NCBI RefSeq assembly: GCF_910594005.1 | Contig: NC_057819.1 | Span: 129,429,669-129,493,668 of the forward strand | Source of the DNA: Cervus elaphus | Taxonomy: Eukaryota; Chordata; Mammalia; Artiodactyla; Cervidae | Direction of reading: 5' to 3' | Length of the DNA: 64,000 bases | Part shown: positions 34,226-43,377 of the stretch, piece after piece | How the letters are laid out: each line of letters starts with the position of its first letter | How positions within the stretch are numbered: the first letter of the stretch is position 1 | Translations under genes and position numbers: made by a program | The notes under the pieces: model-generated | Told to the model about the DNA's origin: nothing | The model's input: only the letters and a program-made list of their open reading frames with translations | Database searches by the model: none

Positions 34226-34421
34226 CTCATCGCTTGGGAGCCGGAGCAGGAAGAGGAGGTTACCATGGTGACCGCCCGGCCCAACTTTCAGGACAGCATC
34301 CACGTGGGCTTCGTGTCCGGCCTGAAGAAGTTCACGGAGTACTTCACCTCGGTGCTGTGCTTCACCACCCCCGGGGACGGGCCCCGCAGCACCCCGCAGC
34401 TGGTGCGCACCCATGAGGATG
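34226..34421 (+). CDS. SDK2: SDK2 exon e14: FN3, second half
   Basis: Acceptor CAG at 34223-34225, donor GTAGGC at 34422. It starts on a codon boundary with LIAWEPEQEEEV, continues through NFQDSIHVGFVSGLKK and carries the strand-F block TEYFTSVLCFTTPGDGP of FN3. It ends VRTHED plus one base of Val. Confidence 0.96.
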
Positions 34422-34633
34422 GTAGGCAGCCCCCGGTCCCGGCTCCCTCTGCCCCCCACTCCCTGCGTGCCCTCCCCCCACGGGCCAGGCTGTGCGCTCC
34501 AGGCACAGGGCAGCCCTGCTCTTGTCTTCCAGCCTGGGGTGCCCCTGGAGCCCCGCAGGCCCTCCTGCAGAAGGTGGTCTCTCGCGGGCTCTAACTGGCC
34601 TTGGGTGGGGTGGGGGGCCTTCTCGGGGTGCAG

Positions 34634-34732
34634 TGCCTGGGCCTGTGGGACACCTGAGCTTCAGTGACATCCTGGACACCTCGCTGAAGGTCAGCTGGCA
34701 GGAGCCAGGGGAGAGGAACGGCATCCTCACAG
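34634..34732 (+). CDS. SDK2: SDK2 exon e15: FN4, first half
   Basis: Acceptor CAG at 34631-34633, donor GTAGGC at 34733. It encodes VPGPVGHLSF and the strand-B Trp of FN4 in LKVSWQEPGERNGIL. It is 99 nt in phase 1 at both ends and sits 212 bp after e14. Confidence 0.95.
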
Positions 34733-35090
34733 GTAGGCGCCTCAGCGTTGCTGCCCCGGGGGGTGAGCCGGGCCGGGAAGGGTCATCCTGTCCATCCCCC
34801 TGCCGCCGACCTGGCGTCCCTCCAAAGCCTCTCAGCAGACCAGTCTTTCTTGGAGAAGACTCAGAGGAGGTTCTCAGCCCCTCCGCTCTCTGACACACCC
34901 CAGCTCTTCACCGTGGCTGCAGTCCCCACACAACAAGGGCGCCCCCACCCACCCACGATGCTTCCACCTCCCTGGAGGCACCTCGCCTCCAGCACATGTC
35001 CAACTGCCAGGCTCGTGGGGGCGTGAGCAGCAGAGCAGAAGGCTGAGGCCACTGCAGCTGAGCTCACGCCACGCTGTGGGCTCTCCCCAG
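34733..35090 (+). other. intron e15-e16 (358 bp), no gene
   Basis: Short GC-rich intron. No repeat or regulatory signal was recognised beyond the splice sites. Confidence 0.75.
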
Positions 35091-35282
35091 GCTACCGGAT
35101 CTCCTGGGAGGAGTACAACCGCACCAACACGCGCGTGACCCACTACTTGCCCAACGTGACCCTGGAGTACCGCGTGACCGGGCTCACCGCACTCACCACC
35201 TACACCATCGAGGTGGCCGCCATGACCGCCAAGGGCCAGGGCCAGGTGTCAGCCTCCACCATCTCCTCGGGGGTGCCTCCAG
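35091..35282 (+). CDS. SDK2: SDK2 exon e16: FN4, second half
   Basis: Acceptor CAG at 35088-35090, donor GTGGGT at 35283. It encodes YRISWEEYNRTN, then LPNVTLEYRVTGL (two sequons in the exon) and the strand-F block TYTIEVAAMTAKGQG, ending SSGVPP. It is 192 nt in phase 1 at both ends. Confidence 0.96.
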
Positions 35283-35892
35283 GTGGGTGCCCGCCGCCCT
35301 CTCTCCTCCACTTCCATCCCACACAGCCGGCCCCTCCATGGGGTCTCTGGTCCCTGGGTCCCCCCAGGGCCGGCCTCACACTCGTGATGGCAAGGCTAGG
35401 TGGACTCTGCCGCTTCCTCGCCTGGCTCTCGGGAGCCCAGACCCCGCGGGCCCCCACCTTCTCTCCTCCACCCCTGCCCACCCCCAGTGCCCACACCAGG
35501 CTCTGCATCACGCACTGGGATCTGTGATTCAGGGAAAGAACTCACTGTCACCCAAAGGGTCCAAACGGGATTCCAACTAGTGGGAGTGTGTGCTGGGAGT
35601 GGGGTAGAGCAGGGTCCGAATAATCCCACCCCCAGTTTAAAGAGCAAGCTGAGGCCCCTTCTCAGCCCCACTTCTGCCAGACTCTGCAACCTTGAGCAAG
35701 TCAACCTCTGTGCCTCAGTTTCCCCATCTGTATCAATGGGGAGATGCACTGGATACCCACGCATTCCTGTCTGGGTCTGTGAGTCTGTGTTCGTGCGATG
35801 TGGCCAGGATGCCTAGAGCCACCCACCCACCGGGATGGTTGAGATAACTGGGCTTCAGCCAACCCCACCTGATAATAACGGTGACAAGAAGG

Positions 35893-36098
35893 AGATTGTT
35901 TGTGGCCCAATTGTGTCCGACTCTTTGTGACCCCACGGACTGTAGCCCACCCGGCTCCTCTTCTGTCCACGGGATTCTCCAGGCAAGAATACTGGAGTGG
36001 GTTGCCATTTCCTTCTACAGGGGATCTTTCCCTACCGAGGGATCAAACCTGTGTCTCCCAAATTGCAGGCAGATTCCTTACCGTCCTAGCCACTAGGT
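35893..36098 (-). repeat. Bov-tA SINE, minus strand
   Basis: CCAATTGTGTCCGACTCTTT to AGATTCCTTACCGTCCTAGC, a full reverse copy. Confidence 0.9.
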
Positions 36099-36194
36099 AA
36101 TTATTTAATTACTTGATAATTTAAAGCAGTGCTGACTGTTGATGTAGTGCCCACCCAGCCCAGAGCTCCATACATCGATGCACTGAATCCCCCC

Positions 36195-36393
36195 AGTAAC
36201 CCTTGTGGCTCAGATGGTAAAGAATCTGCCTGCAATGCAGGAGACCTGGGTTCAATCCCTGAGTCAGGAAGATCCCCTGGAGAAGGGAATGGCAACCCAT
36301 TCCAGTATTCTTGCCTGGAGAATCCCATGGACAGAGAAGCCTGGTGGGCTACAATCCATGGGGTCGCAAAGAACACGCACACGCGGTAACCCT
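36195..36393 (+). repeat. Bov-tA SINE with 8-bp target duplication
   Basis: The plus-strand copy is bounded by GTAACCCT at 36196-36203 and 36386-36393. With the minus copy 97 bp upstream it forms an inverted pair. Confidence 0.88.
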
Positions 36394-36394
36394 G

Positions 36395-36500
36395 AGGTAG
36401 GCAATATTACCATCTCCATCTTACCAAGAAGGATACTGTGGCACAGAGAGGTTAAGTAACTTGCCCAAAGACACACAGCACCAGAAGCAGTCTGACCCTG
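36395..36500 (+). repeat. MIR-like SINE remnant
   Basis: GGCACAGAGAGGTTAAGTAA and TTGCCCAAAGACACACAGC match the MIR core. Confidence 0.7.
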
Positions 36501-36915
36501 GAATCTGAGCTCCTTCTGTTCATCCTGAACCTCAGGGCTCCTGGTCAGGATAGAAGGCCTCCTCCTTCTCCTCACCCCTCCTGCAAATCTCCCTCAGCCA
36601 GTATTGTTTGGGGAGCGCTGTTGCGGATTATGGGTGGATGGAGAGGAGGATTCTTTCTAGGATGCCCAGCCCCTGTTGCGTGGCCCTGAGGTTCTCTCAG
36701 CCCCGAGCCTGCCCCGTCCCTGGTCTGAACACAGCGAGCCGTAGATGCAGGACGGAAGCCTGTGTTGGGGGCGGGGGGGTGAGGCCTCGGTCATGCTCGG
36801 AGGAGGAGGTTTCTAGGAAATATGTGACACAGCCCCTTCTGTGCCCAGAGAGCCCTGTTCGATGTGGAAGGACCTTCTTCTTAATTTCCCTTCCTGCCCT
36901 GTTTCTTTTCTGCAG

Positions 36916-37037
36916 AACTCCCTGGAGCCCCCACTAACCTGGGCATTTCCAACATCGGCCCGCGCTCCGTGACCTTGCAGTTCAAGCCAGGCTACGATGG
37001 GAAGACCTCCATCTCCCGCTGGCTGGTGGAGGCCCAG
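36916..37037 (+). CDS. SDK2: SDK2 exon e17: FN5, first part
   Basis: Acceptor CAG at 36913-36915, donor GTACAG at 37038. It encodes ELPGAPTNLGIS and VTLQFKPGYDGKTS, where the usual FNIII strand-B Trp is Phe, then RWLVEAQ. It ends on a codon boundary. As I recall, other SDK2 proteins also have Phe here, so this is a family trait and not a defect. Confidence 0.95.
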
Positions 37038-37202
37038 GTACAGCCTGCGGAGGGGAGAGCAGGCAGCCTGCCCTTCGCTTTGGCCATGCCCCTGCTCTTA
37101 AGAGCAAACTGTGCGCGTGTTTACATCAGTGTGAACTCCATATGCAAGGTACAGAAGGCCAGGTACACCAACAGTGTCCACAGTTCCCCTCCGCCTCACC
37201 TG

Positions 37203-37235
37203 TACACACACGCGCACACACACACACACACACTC
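37203..37235 (+). repeat. CA dinucleotide tract
   Basis: About 30 bp of near-perfect CA, interrupted by CGCG early on; potentially polymorphic. Confidence 0.85.
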
Positions 37236-37289
37236 ACTCTGGTCAGGGTGGCGACCTGCTGGCCCAGAGAAATGACCAGCTGCCTCCGT

Positions 37290-37870
37290 TACACTCATGG
37301 TTCTCAGCTTGGCTGCACCAGGGGAGCGTTCAGAAATTCCAGGGCCTGGGCCCCACCCCCAGAAACTTTGATCCAGCTGGGGGTTTTGGCTGCGCTGAGC
37401 CTTTGTGTCTTTGCGTGGGCTTTCTCCAGTCGAGGTACACAGGCTTCACACTGCGGTAGCGCCTCTTGTTCTGGAGCCCCGGCTCTAGAGCCAGGGCCTC
37501 AGTCATTACCGCTCGCGGGCTCAGCGGCTGCAGTCCGCGGGCTCCAGGGCCCAGGCTCAGTAGTTGAAGCGCCTGGGCTTTAGTTGCTCCGCAGCACGTG
37601 GAATCTTCCCAGACCAGGGATCAAACCCGTGTCCCCTGCGTTGGCAGGCAGATTCTTAGCCACTGGACCCCCAGAGAATCCACTAACTGGGGTTTTAAAG
37701 AAACATGCCGGTGTTCAGGAGAATCACCTGGGAAGCTTACTTACTAAACAAGCAGGCTCCTGGGCACCACCCCCAGGGGTTCTGACTGACTTTAACGGGC
37801 AGGGCCCAGGGGTGGGTTTGTATGGCAATCAGTGTCCCATGAGATTCTGATGCAGGCGGGCTCGGGGTCG
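37290..37870 (-). repeat. MER5-like element split by a long CHR-type SINE
   Basis: MER5 wording (GGTTCTCAGCTTGGCTGCAC, and later GAATCACCTGGGAAGCTTAC) surrounds a minus-strand CHR-type SINE at 37379-37680 (TTAGTTGCTCCGCAGCACGT, head GGACCCCCAGAGAATCC). The MER5 part may be two elements. Confidence 0.65.
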
Positions 37871-38053
37871 CCCTTGAAGTTATCTTTAAGAGCCTGGAAA
37901 GAAGGGGGCCCCAGCTGGTGCCCTCCTGGTGAGCCCTGGGGTTTGTATCAAAGCCTTTCATGGGCCAGGCTGCAAATCCCAGGAGCTGGGGCTCAGAGCA
38001 CCCCCAGCTCAGCCTGGCGGGCTGGCCGGCTCTAAGGGGGTCTCGTTTTGCAG

Positions 38054-38163
38054 GTGGGTGTGGTCGGGGAGGGAGAGGAGTGGCAGCTGATCCACCAGCT
38101 CCCCAACGAGCCCGACGCCCGCTCCATGGAGGTGCCCGACCTCAACCCCTTCACCTACTACAG
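38054..38163 (+). CDS. SDK2: SDK2 exon e18: FN5, middle part
   Basis: Acceptor CAG at 38051-38053, donor GTACGG at 38164. It encodes VGVVGEGEEWQLIHQL, then DARSMEVPDLNPFTYY, ending with two bases of Ser. The following intron is only 91 bp, the shortest in the window. Confidence 0.95.
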
Positions 38164-38254
38164 GTACGGGGCGCAAAGGCGAGGGGCTGCCCGGACAGCA
38201 GGGGGCTTTGGGCCTGGGGTCACCCTTGTGCTCACCCTCCCCCCCCCGTCTCAG

Positions 38255-38405
38255 CTTCCGCATGCGCCAGGTGAACATCGTGGGCACCAGCCCACCCAGC
38301 CAGCCTTCTAGAAAGATCCAGACCCTCCAGGCACCCCCTGACATGGCCCCAGCCAACGTGACCCTGCGCACGGCCAGTGAGACCAGCCTGTGGCTCCGCT
38401 GGATG
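38255..38405 (+). CDS. SDK2: SDK2 exon e19: end of FN5, start of FN6
   Basis: Acceptor CAG at 38252-38254, preceded by a C-rich polypyrimidine tract; donor GTGAGG at 38406. It encodes the FN5 strand F as SFRMRQVNIVGTSPPS, then IQTLQAPPDMAPANVTL (a sequon) and the FN6 strand-B Trp in LWLRWM. It is one of the exons that spans a domain boundary without an intron. It ends in phase 0. Confidence 0.95.
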
Positions 38406-38554
38406 GTGAGGCTCCCGCGAGCGCGGGGGGCGGGGGGACGTCTCCTTCTGCTCATCACCCTGCAGAAGCCGGCGTCCACTGGTTCATCTCCAGCCCCCTT
38501 CTCAGTTCTGGTTATCAGTCTTAGCCAAACGAACAAATGTTCTACATGACAAGG

Positions 38555-38740
38555 AGTTAGCAAACACTTTGTTGAGCGTTGCCATGTGCCGAGCATTTTA
38601 CCTGTTTTCTTCCATAAAATTCTCCCACTAATCCTGCAAAGGACACATTACTATCCCATTTACAGCTAAGAAAACTGAGGCTCAGAGAGGTTACACGTTC
38701 ACCTAGTCACACAGCTCCCTGGGGTGGTTCTGGGATTCAG
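38555..38740 (+). repeat. MIR SINE remnant
   Basis: TGCCGAGCATTTTACCTGTT, AGAAAACTGAGGCTCAGAGA and GTCACACAGCTCCCTGG in the expected order. Confidence 0.75.
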
Positions 38741-38889
38741 AGCTAAGTAGTCTTGCCCACCAAATCCGAGAACAAGGGGCTCCTCCTGAGGTTCACGGGG
38801 AGTTGGCAGAGGCATTAAGCTCTGTCCCCATATACCAGGGCTCCACGTCAATGGTCATCGCCCTACGTGACCCTGCACGAGCTAGTAAC

Positions 38890-39060
38890 ACGTGTGAGGG
38901 CTTCCCCTCCTGCCAGGCACTGTTCTGAGTGTTCTGAGTGCTGTCGGCGTTGACATCGAGCCCTCTCCATGGGAGCCTGTGACAGTAATCCTGGCCCCAC
39001 TTTACAGATGAGGAAACTGAGGCAGAGAGAGGTGGGATAACTTTCCCAAGTAGCCTTCTC
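38890..39060 (+). repeat. MIR SINE remnant
   Basis: TGCCAGGCACTGTTCTGAGT and TTACAGATGAGGAAACTGAG in MIR order. Confidence 0.75.
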
Positions 39061-39382
39061 TCCATCCTCCCACACCCGCTAGTTAACAGTAGGGCTCAGA
39101 ATTCCAACCCAGGGAGTCTGGCTCCCGAAACCCACTGCCATAAACCCTGAGCATGCTTTTGCTCCTGGGGAATAAAAGAGAACATTTCTCCCCCTGAACA
39201 TTCCCCCGGGGCAGCATTTCCCAGGATGGAGCCCCACAGAGCAACAAGCCAGGAGGAATTCCTGGAAGAGGCGACGTGGGGCCAGCCCTGCACAGCCCAG
39301 CTTCTTAGAAAACCCGGGAACCCTAGCTTCGGGGGGAGCTTGCCCGACTCTGCTCCACCTGGCCCCCCCAGCCACCAACTTG

Positions 39383-39625
39383 TTTTTTTAAACATCTGTT
39401 TATTGATTTATTTATTTCGCTGCATCAGATCTTAGTTGCCACGTGTGGGATCTTAGTTGTGGCGAACAGACTCTCTAGTTGCAGCACCTGAGCTCAGTAG
39501 TAGTGGGGCAGGGGCTATAGTTGCTCTGTGGCATATGGGATCTTAGTTCCCCGCCCAGGGATCAAACCCATGTCCCCTGCATTGAAAGGCAAGTTCTTCA
39601 CCACCTGACCACCAAGGAAGTCCCT
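39383..39625 (-). repeat. CHR-type SINE, minus strand
   Basis: Starts in TTTATTGATTTATTTATTTC, carries GTGGGATCTTAGTTGTGGCG and ends at the head CACCAAGGAAGTCCCT. Confidence 0.82.
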
Positions 39626-39652
39626 ACAGAACTCCTTTTGGCCTCCACTAAA

Positions 39653-40048
39653 GAAAGCTGAGCGCCAAAGAATTGATGCTTTTGAACTGTGGTGTTGGAG
39701 AAGACTCTTGAGAGTCCCTTGGACTGCAAGGAGATCCAACCAGTCCATCCTAAAGGAGATCAGTCCTGGGTGTTCATTGGAAGGACTGACGCTGACACTG
39801 AAACTCCAATACTTTGGCCACCTGATGCGAAGAATTGACTCATTGGAAAAGACCATGATGTTGGAAAAGACTGACGGCTGGAGGAGAAGGGGACGACAGA
39901 GGATGGGATGATTGGATGGCAACACTGACTGGATGGACATGAGCTTGAGCAAACTCTGGGAGTTGATGATGGACAGGGAGGCCTGGCATACTGCAGTCCA
40001 TGGGGTCACAAAGGGCTGGAAACGACTGAGCGACTGAACTGAACTGAA
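39653..40048 (+). repeat. BovB (RTE) LINE 3' end, 5'-truncated
   Basis: GAAAGCTGAGCGCCAAAGAA through GATGCGAAGAATTGACTCAT to GCGACTGAACTGAACTGAAA. It encodes a degenerate ORF2 C-terminus and is the longest BovB piece in the window. Confidence 0.87.
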
Positions 40049-41497
40049 AGATCTCTTTACTTGTCTTCCCAAACTCAACTTAAGAAGCACTGAGCTCTGG
40101 CTTATCAGAACCAAAGCTTATCAGGGTTATGGTTTATCAGGTCATTGCTGCCTTTCATTTACGTAGACAGCCTGACGGAGGCGCTGGTGGCCATCAGCCC
40201 TGGATGAGCGCTAATTATGAAGGATGAGCCCTGCCCCGCTGCAAGGCGCGGGCACCGTGCGGAGCTGTCCACCAGCCCAGCTCACCGCCCCCCACCCCAC
40301 TTCACTCCTCCGCTCCGCTCCCATCCACGCTGGCTCTCCGTTTGCCCCCTGCCCCTCGCTCTAAGGTTTCCAAGGACTAAAAGGCTGAGACGTCCAATAC
40401 CCGGGGTGGGGGCCGGAGGGGCACAGAAGGCAGTTGCTGGGCTGTGCAGAGCCCTGGGCTCCTGGGGGCCTCCCTAATGCGCGACCCATTACCTTTCCTT
40501 AGCAGGTGAGGGGGCCTGCATCCCGGGCCTGTCTCAAGGTCTCAGGTGCATCGATCGCTGCCTTAATGGTCTCTGGTCTGTTTCACTAAGTGTCTGTAGG
40601 AGCGGGGGCCGGGGAGGGAGTATGGAGGGGGCGAGGCAGAGGCTGAGGACCTGGAGAAAGTGGGTCAAACCTGGGGGCCCGTGGATCAGGGGCTCTTTGG
40701 GGAAGCAGAGTGGGGCCCAGTGAGGGCTGAGGGCACCCCAGCTCCAGCCCTGCCACCGTCAGAGCAGGAGTCTTCTAGCACCTGCCCGGATCACAGGCTG
40801 CCCCCGACAGGCCCACCCCTCCACTGTGGATCGGCACCGCACAAGTTCATCCAGATGACCTTAAGGCAGTGGCCTCAGCCTCACCAGCCTAGTCATAGGC
40901 CAGGAGAGGAAGCTGCCTTTTTTTTTTTTCTCTTCACCGAGACTCCAAGAAGAAGAGGGAGGCTGAAAATGCAGCAGGAGAGATGGAGGTGTGCTGGGCG
41001 GAAGGACTTCCTGACAGCAGCCCCTGTGCTAGAGATGCTGTCTCCGCACGCTTGTTCTCCATGGGCAGACCCAGGCTGAGATCGGGCACGTTGTAGGCAG
41101 TTAAATAAGTATCTGTTGGCAGGCAGAGGGAGAGAGTTTAGTGGCAGAGACAACGGCCAAAGGTGCCACGTGTTAGACAGCCTTTATGCCTCTCCTCTCT
41201 GGGCCAGCCAACCCCCTCCCCTGGCAGGGTCGTAAATTTGTCGTCTGCATGGTAGAGTGGATTCTGCCTCTCCTCTGAGCCCAGGGGGAGAGTCAGGGAG
41301 AAGGTGGGGCCATCAGAAACACAGAGTCACACAAGCAAGCCATGCTCAGCGATGAGCGTGCCTCACACGGGTGCCGACAGGCTGGACGGTGGGCCGGGTG
41401 GTCCCGAAGGCTCCCTGGAAGAGGCAGCAGGAGCCTGGCAGGTCTCCACAGGGTGGGGCGGGCCTCACAGCAGTCTGCCCACCCCGCCCCCCCGCAG

Positions 41498-41735
41498 CCT
41501 CTCCCGGAGATGGCCTACAACGGGAACCCCGAGTCGGTGGGCTACAAGATCAAGTACAGCCGGGCAGACGGCCACGGCAGGACGCTGAGCCACCTGGTCC
41601 ACGACCGCGTGGAGCGCGAGTACACCATCGAAGACCTGGAGGAGTGGACGGAGTACCGCGTGCAGGTGCAGGCCTTCAACGCCATCGGGAGCGGGCCCTG
41701 GAGCCAGGCGGTGATGGGCCGGACCCGGGAGTCAG
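41498..41735 (+). CDS. SDK2: SDK2 exon e20: FN6, remainder
   Basis: Acceptor CAG at 41495-41497, donor GTACCG at 41736. This is the longest exon in the window (238 nt). It encodes PLPEMAYNGNPESVGYKIK, then VEREYTIEDLEEWT and the strand-F block EYRVQVQAFNAIGSGPWS, ending GRTRES. It enters in phase 0 and leaves in phase 1. Confidence 0.97.
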
Positions 41736-42462
41736 GTACCGCTCCCCTCCCTCTGCCCTGAGGGCCTCCCAGTCCCACGGGCACGAAGGCTGGCGCTGCT
41801 GTGCAGAGATGCCCTGGGTCATCCTCCTGCTGTGCTCAGCGTCTGGCAGAGCATCCTGGGTGTTTGCGTGCGTCTCTAGTCCCCGATCCTCCCCTGCACT
41901 GCTTCCAAAGTTAGGGGGACAGGTTCCCCGGAGGAGATTGCTGGCTCTGTGCCCTTTAGCCCTGACCCCAGTGATGCCTGCAAGACTCCATGATTGGAGG
42001 TGGGCGGGGGGGGAGAGGGTGCGGGTTGGGTTAGCTCTCAGAACTTTCCAGAAACCCAAGCAGCGGCTCACAGGAGCCTGGCAAGGGGACACCCTCAGAA
42101 TATGTGCTCCCAGCCTGCAGGCAGTCCTCATGCGTCCACACGTGGTGGGTACCCTGTGGCTTCTTCCTGACGCCCTTTAAATGATGGCTCCCTTCCCACC
42201 GGGCTCCCCCCGCCCGCACGCCCGTGGCGGCACTCGCAGGAAGTGCAGGCTCTTCCTGTCCTGAGTCTGAGCGGGGGTCACAGGGGGCTCACCTCGCACC
42301 AGAAGCAGCACGTGTGATGCTCCAGAGCCAAGAGCATCACGGTCGCGGGATAATTTGCTATTTGGGGACCACGCCCCCGTTCCTTCCCCGGGCCCCCTCC
42401 ACCCTCCACCGCGGGGTCCACGCTGGGTCCTGAGCACCTCCTCCCCTCTCCCTCCCCCCTAG
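41736..42462 (+). other. intron e20-e21 (727 bp), no gene
   Basis: GC-rich unique sequence with no repeat recognised. Long open frames on both strands here reflect base composition. Confidence 0.75.
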
Positions 42463-42578
42463 TGCCTTCCTCCGGCCCCACCAACGTGTCTGCGCTGGCC
42501 ACCACCTCCAGCAGCATGCTGGTGCGCTGGAGCGAGGTCCCCGAGGCCGACCGCAACGGGCTCGTGCTGGGCTACAAG
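42463..42578 (+). CDS. SDK2: SDK2 exon e21: FN7, first half
   Basis: Acceptor TAG at 42460-42462, donor GTGAGG at 42579. It encodes [15 protein letters not shown] (a sequon), the strand-B Trp in [15 protein letters not shown] and LVLGYK, ending on a codon boundary. It follows the same plan as e13 and e31, 116 nt in phase 1 to phase 0. Confidence 0.96.
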
Positions 42579-43187
42579 GTGAGGGGCTCCCTGCTTCCCC
42601 GTCCAGGCACCCCGTCCTGGCGAGCCCCTGGCGCCCAGGACTCTGCCTTCCAGAGTGGACCCCGGGCATCTGCCTGCCAGCATCCACAGGTCACCACGGC
42701 AACCAGAGAGGCCTCCCTTGGGGGTGGGGAAGCTTCCCATGAGGGCTGGGGGTCCTGGGGGGGGCAGCTCCGCCTCCCCCATGAGGCCACACTGGGCCAC
42801 TCTCAGCCCCCACGGGCCCAGATTCAGTTTCCATCAACTTCTAGAATTCCTCCCGAGCCTGCACCTACAGCCCCAGCCTGGAAGTCATGAGACATCCCAG
42901 CTCTGCGGCTCCTGGCTGTGTGACCTTGAGCAAGTCAGGCCCCTCTCTGGGCCTGTTTCCCCAGCCGGATGCTCTCCCAGGAACCTCCAGTTTAGTGCCT
43001 CTCTGTGTCCCCCTCCCTCCCCCAACACTAGCTTTTGTAACCCGGGGACCAAGCCCCTCTCCAAGGAGCCCCGGGCCCACCCACTCATCCTCACCCCCAC
43101 ACCCAGCTCCTGGGGAGGAGACAGGAGACGTTCTGGCAAGACCAGAGCCCGGCCCGCGGCCCTGACCCCTGCGCTGGGCTCTGACAG
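42579..43187 (+). other. intron e21-e22 (609 bp), no gene
   Basis: GC-rich unique sequence. A short MIR-like phrase lies near 42895-42960. Confidence 0.7.
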
Positions 43188-43377
43188 GTGCTATACAAGG
43201 AGAAGGACTCGGACGCCCCGCCCCGGTTCTGGCTGGTGGAGGGGAACTCTTCCCGCAGCGCCCAGCTCACAGGCCTGGGCAAGTACGTGCTCTACGAGAT
43301 CCAGGTGCTGGCCTTCACGCGCATCGGCGACGGGGGCCCCAGCCACCCTCCCATCCTGGAGCGGACCCTGGACGACG
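43188..43377 (+). CDS. SDK2: SDK2 exon e22: FN7, second half
   Basis: Acceptor CAG at 43185-43187, donor GTGAGG at 43378. It encodes VLYKEKDSD, then RFWLVEGNSSRSAQLTGLG (a sequon) and the strand-F block LYEIQVLAFTRIGDG, ending ERTLDD. It enters in phase 0 and leaves in phase 1. Confidence 0.96.

Larger units (their letters stand above)
35283..36915 (+). other. intron e16-e17 (1.6 kb), no gene
   Basis: It holds a head-to-head Bov-tA pair (minus copy 35893-36098, plus copy 36195-36383), MIR-like sequence at about 36395-36500 and a piece resembling the other MIR half near 35685-35745. The rest is unique GC-rich sequence. Confidence 0.78.
37038..38053 (+). other. intron e17-e18 (1.0 kb), no gene
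   Basis: It holds a CA tract at 37203-37235, a MER5-like element (pieces at about 37290-37378 and 37690-37870) split by a long CHR-type SINE on the minus strand (37379-37680). No coding potential was seen. Confidence 0.75.
38406..41497 (+). other. intron e19-e20 (3.1 kb), no gene
   Basis: It holds two MIR-like blocks (about 38555-38740 and 38890-39060), a CHR SINE on the minus strand (39383-39625), a BovB 3' end (39653-40048) and a T-run at 40917-40929. The unique remainder, 40050-41497, is GC-rich with no recognised element. Confidence 0.78.

Noticed and set aside
41371..42180. A 269-codon plus-strand open frame overlapping exon e20.
   Set aside because: It reads e20 in the wrong frame; the SDK2 frame through 41498-41735 has clear FNIII content.
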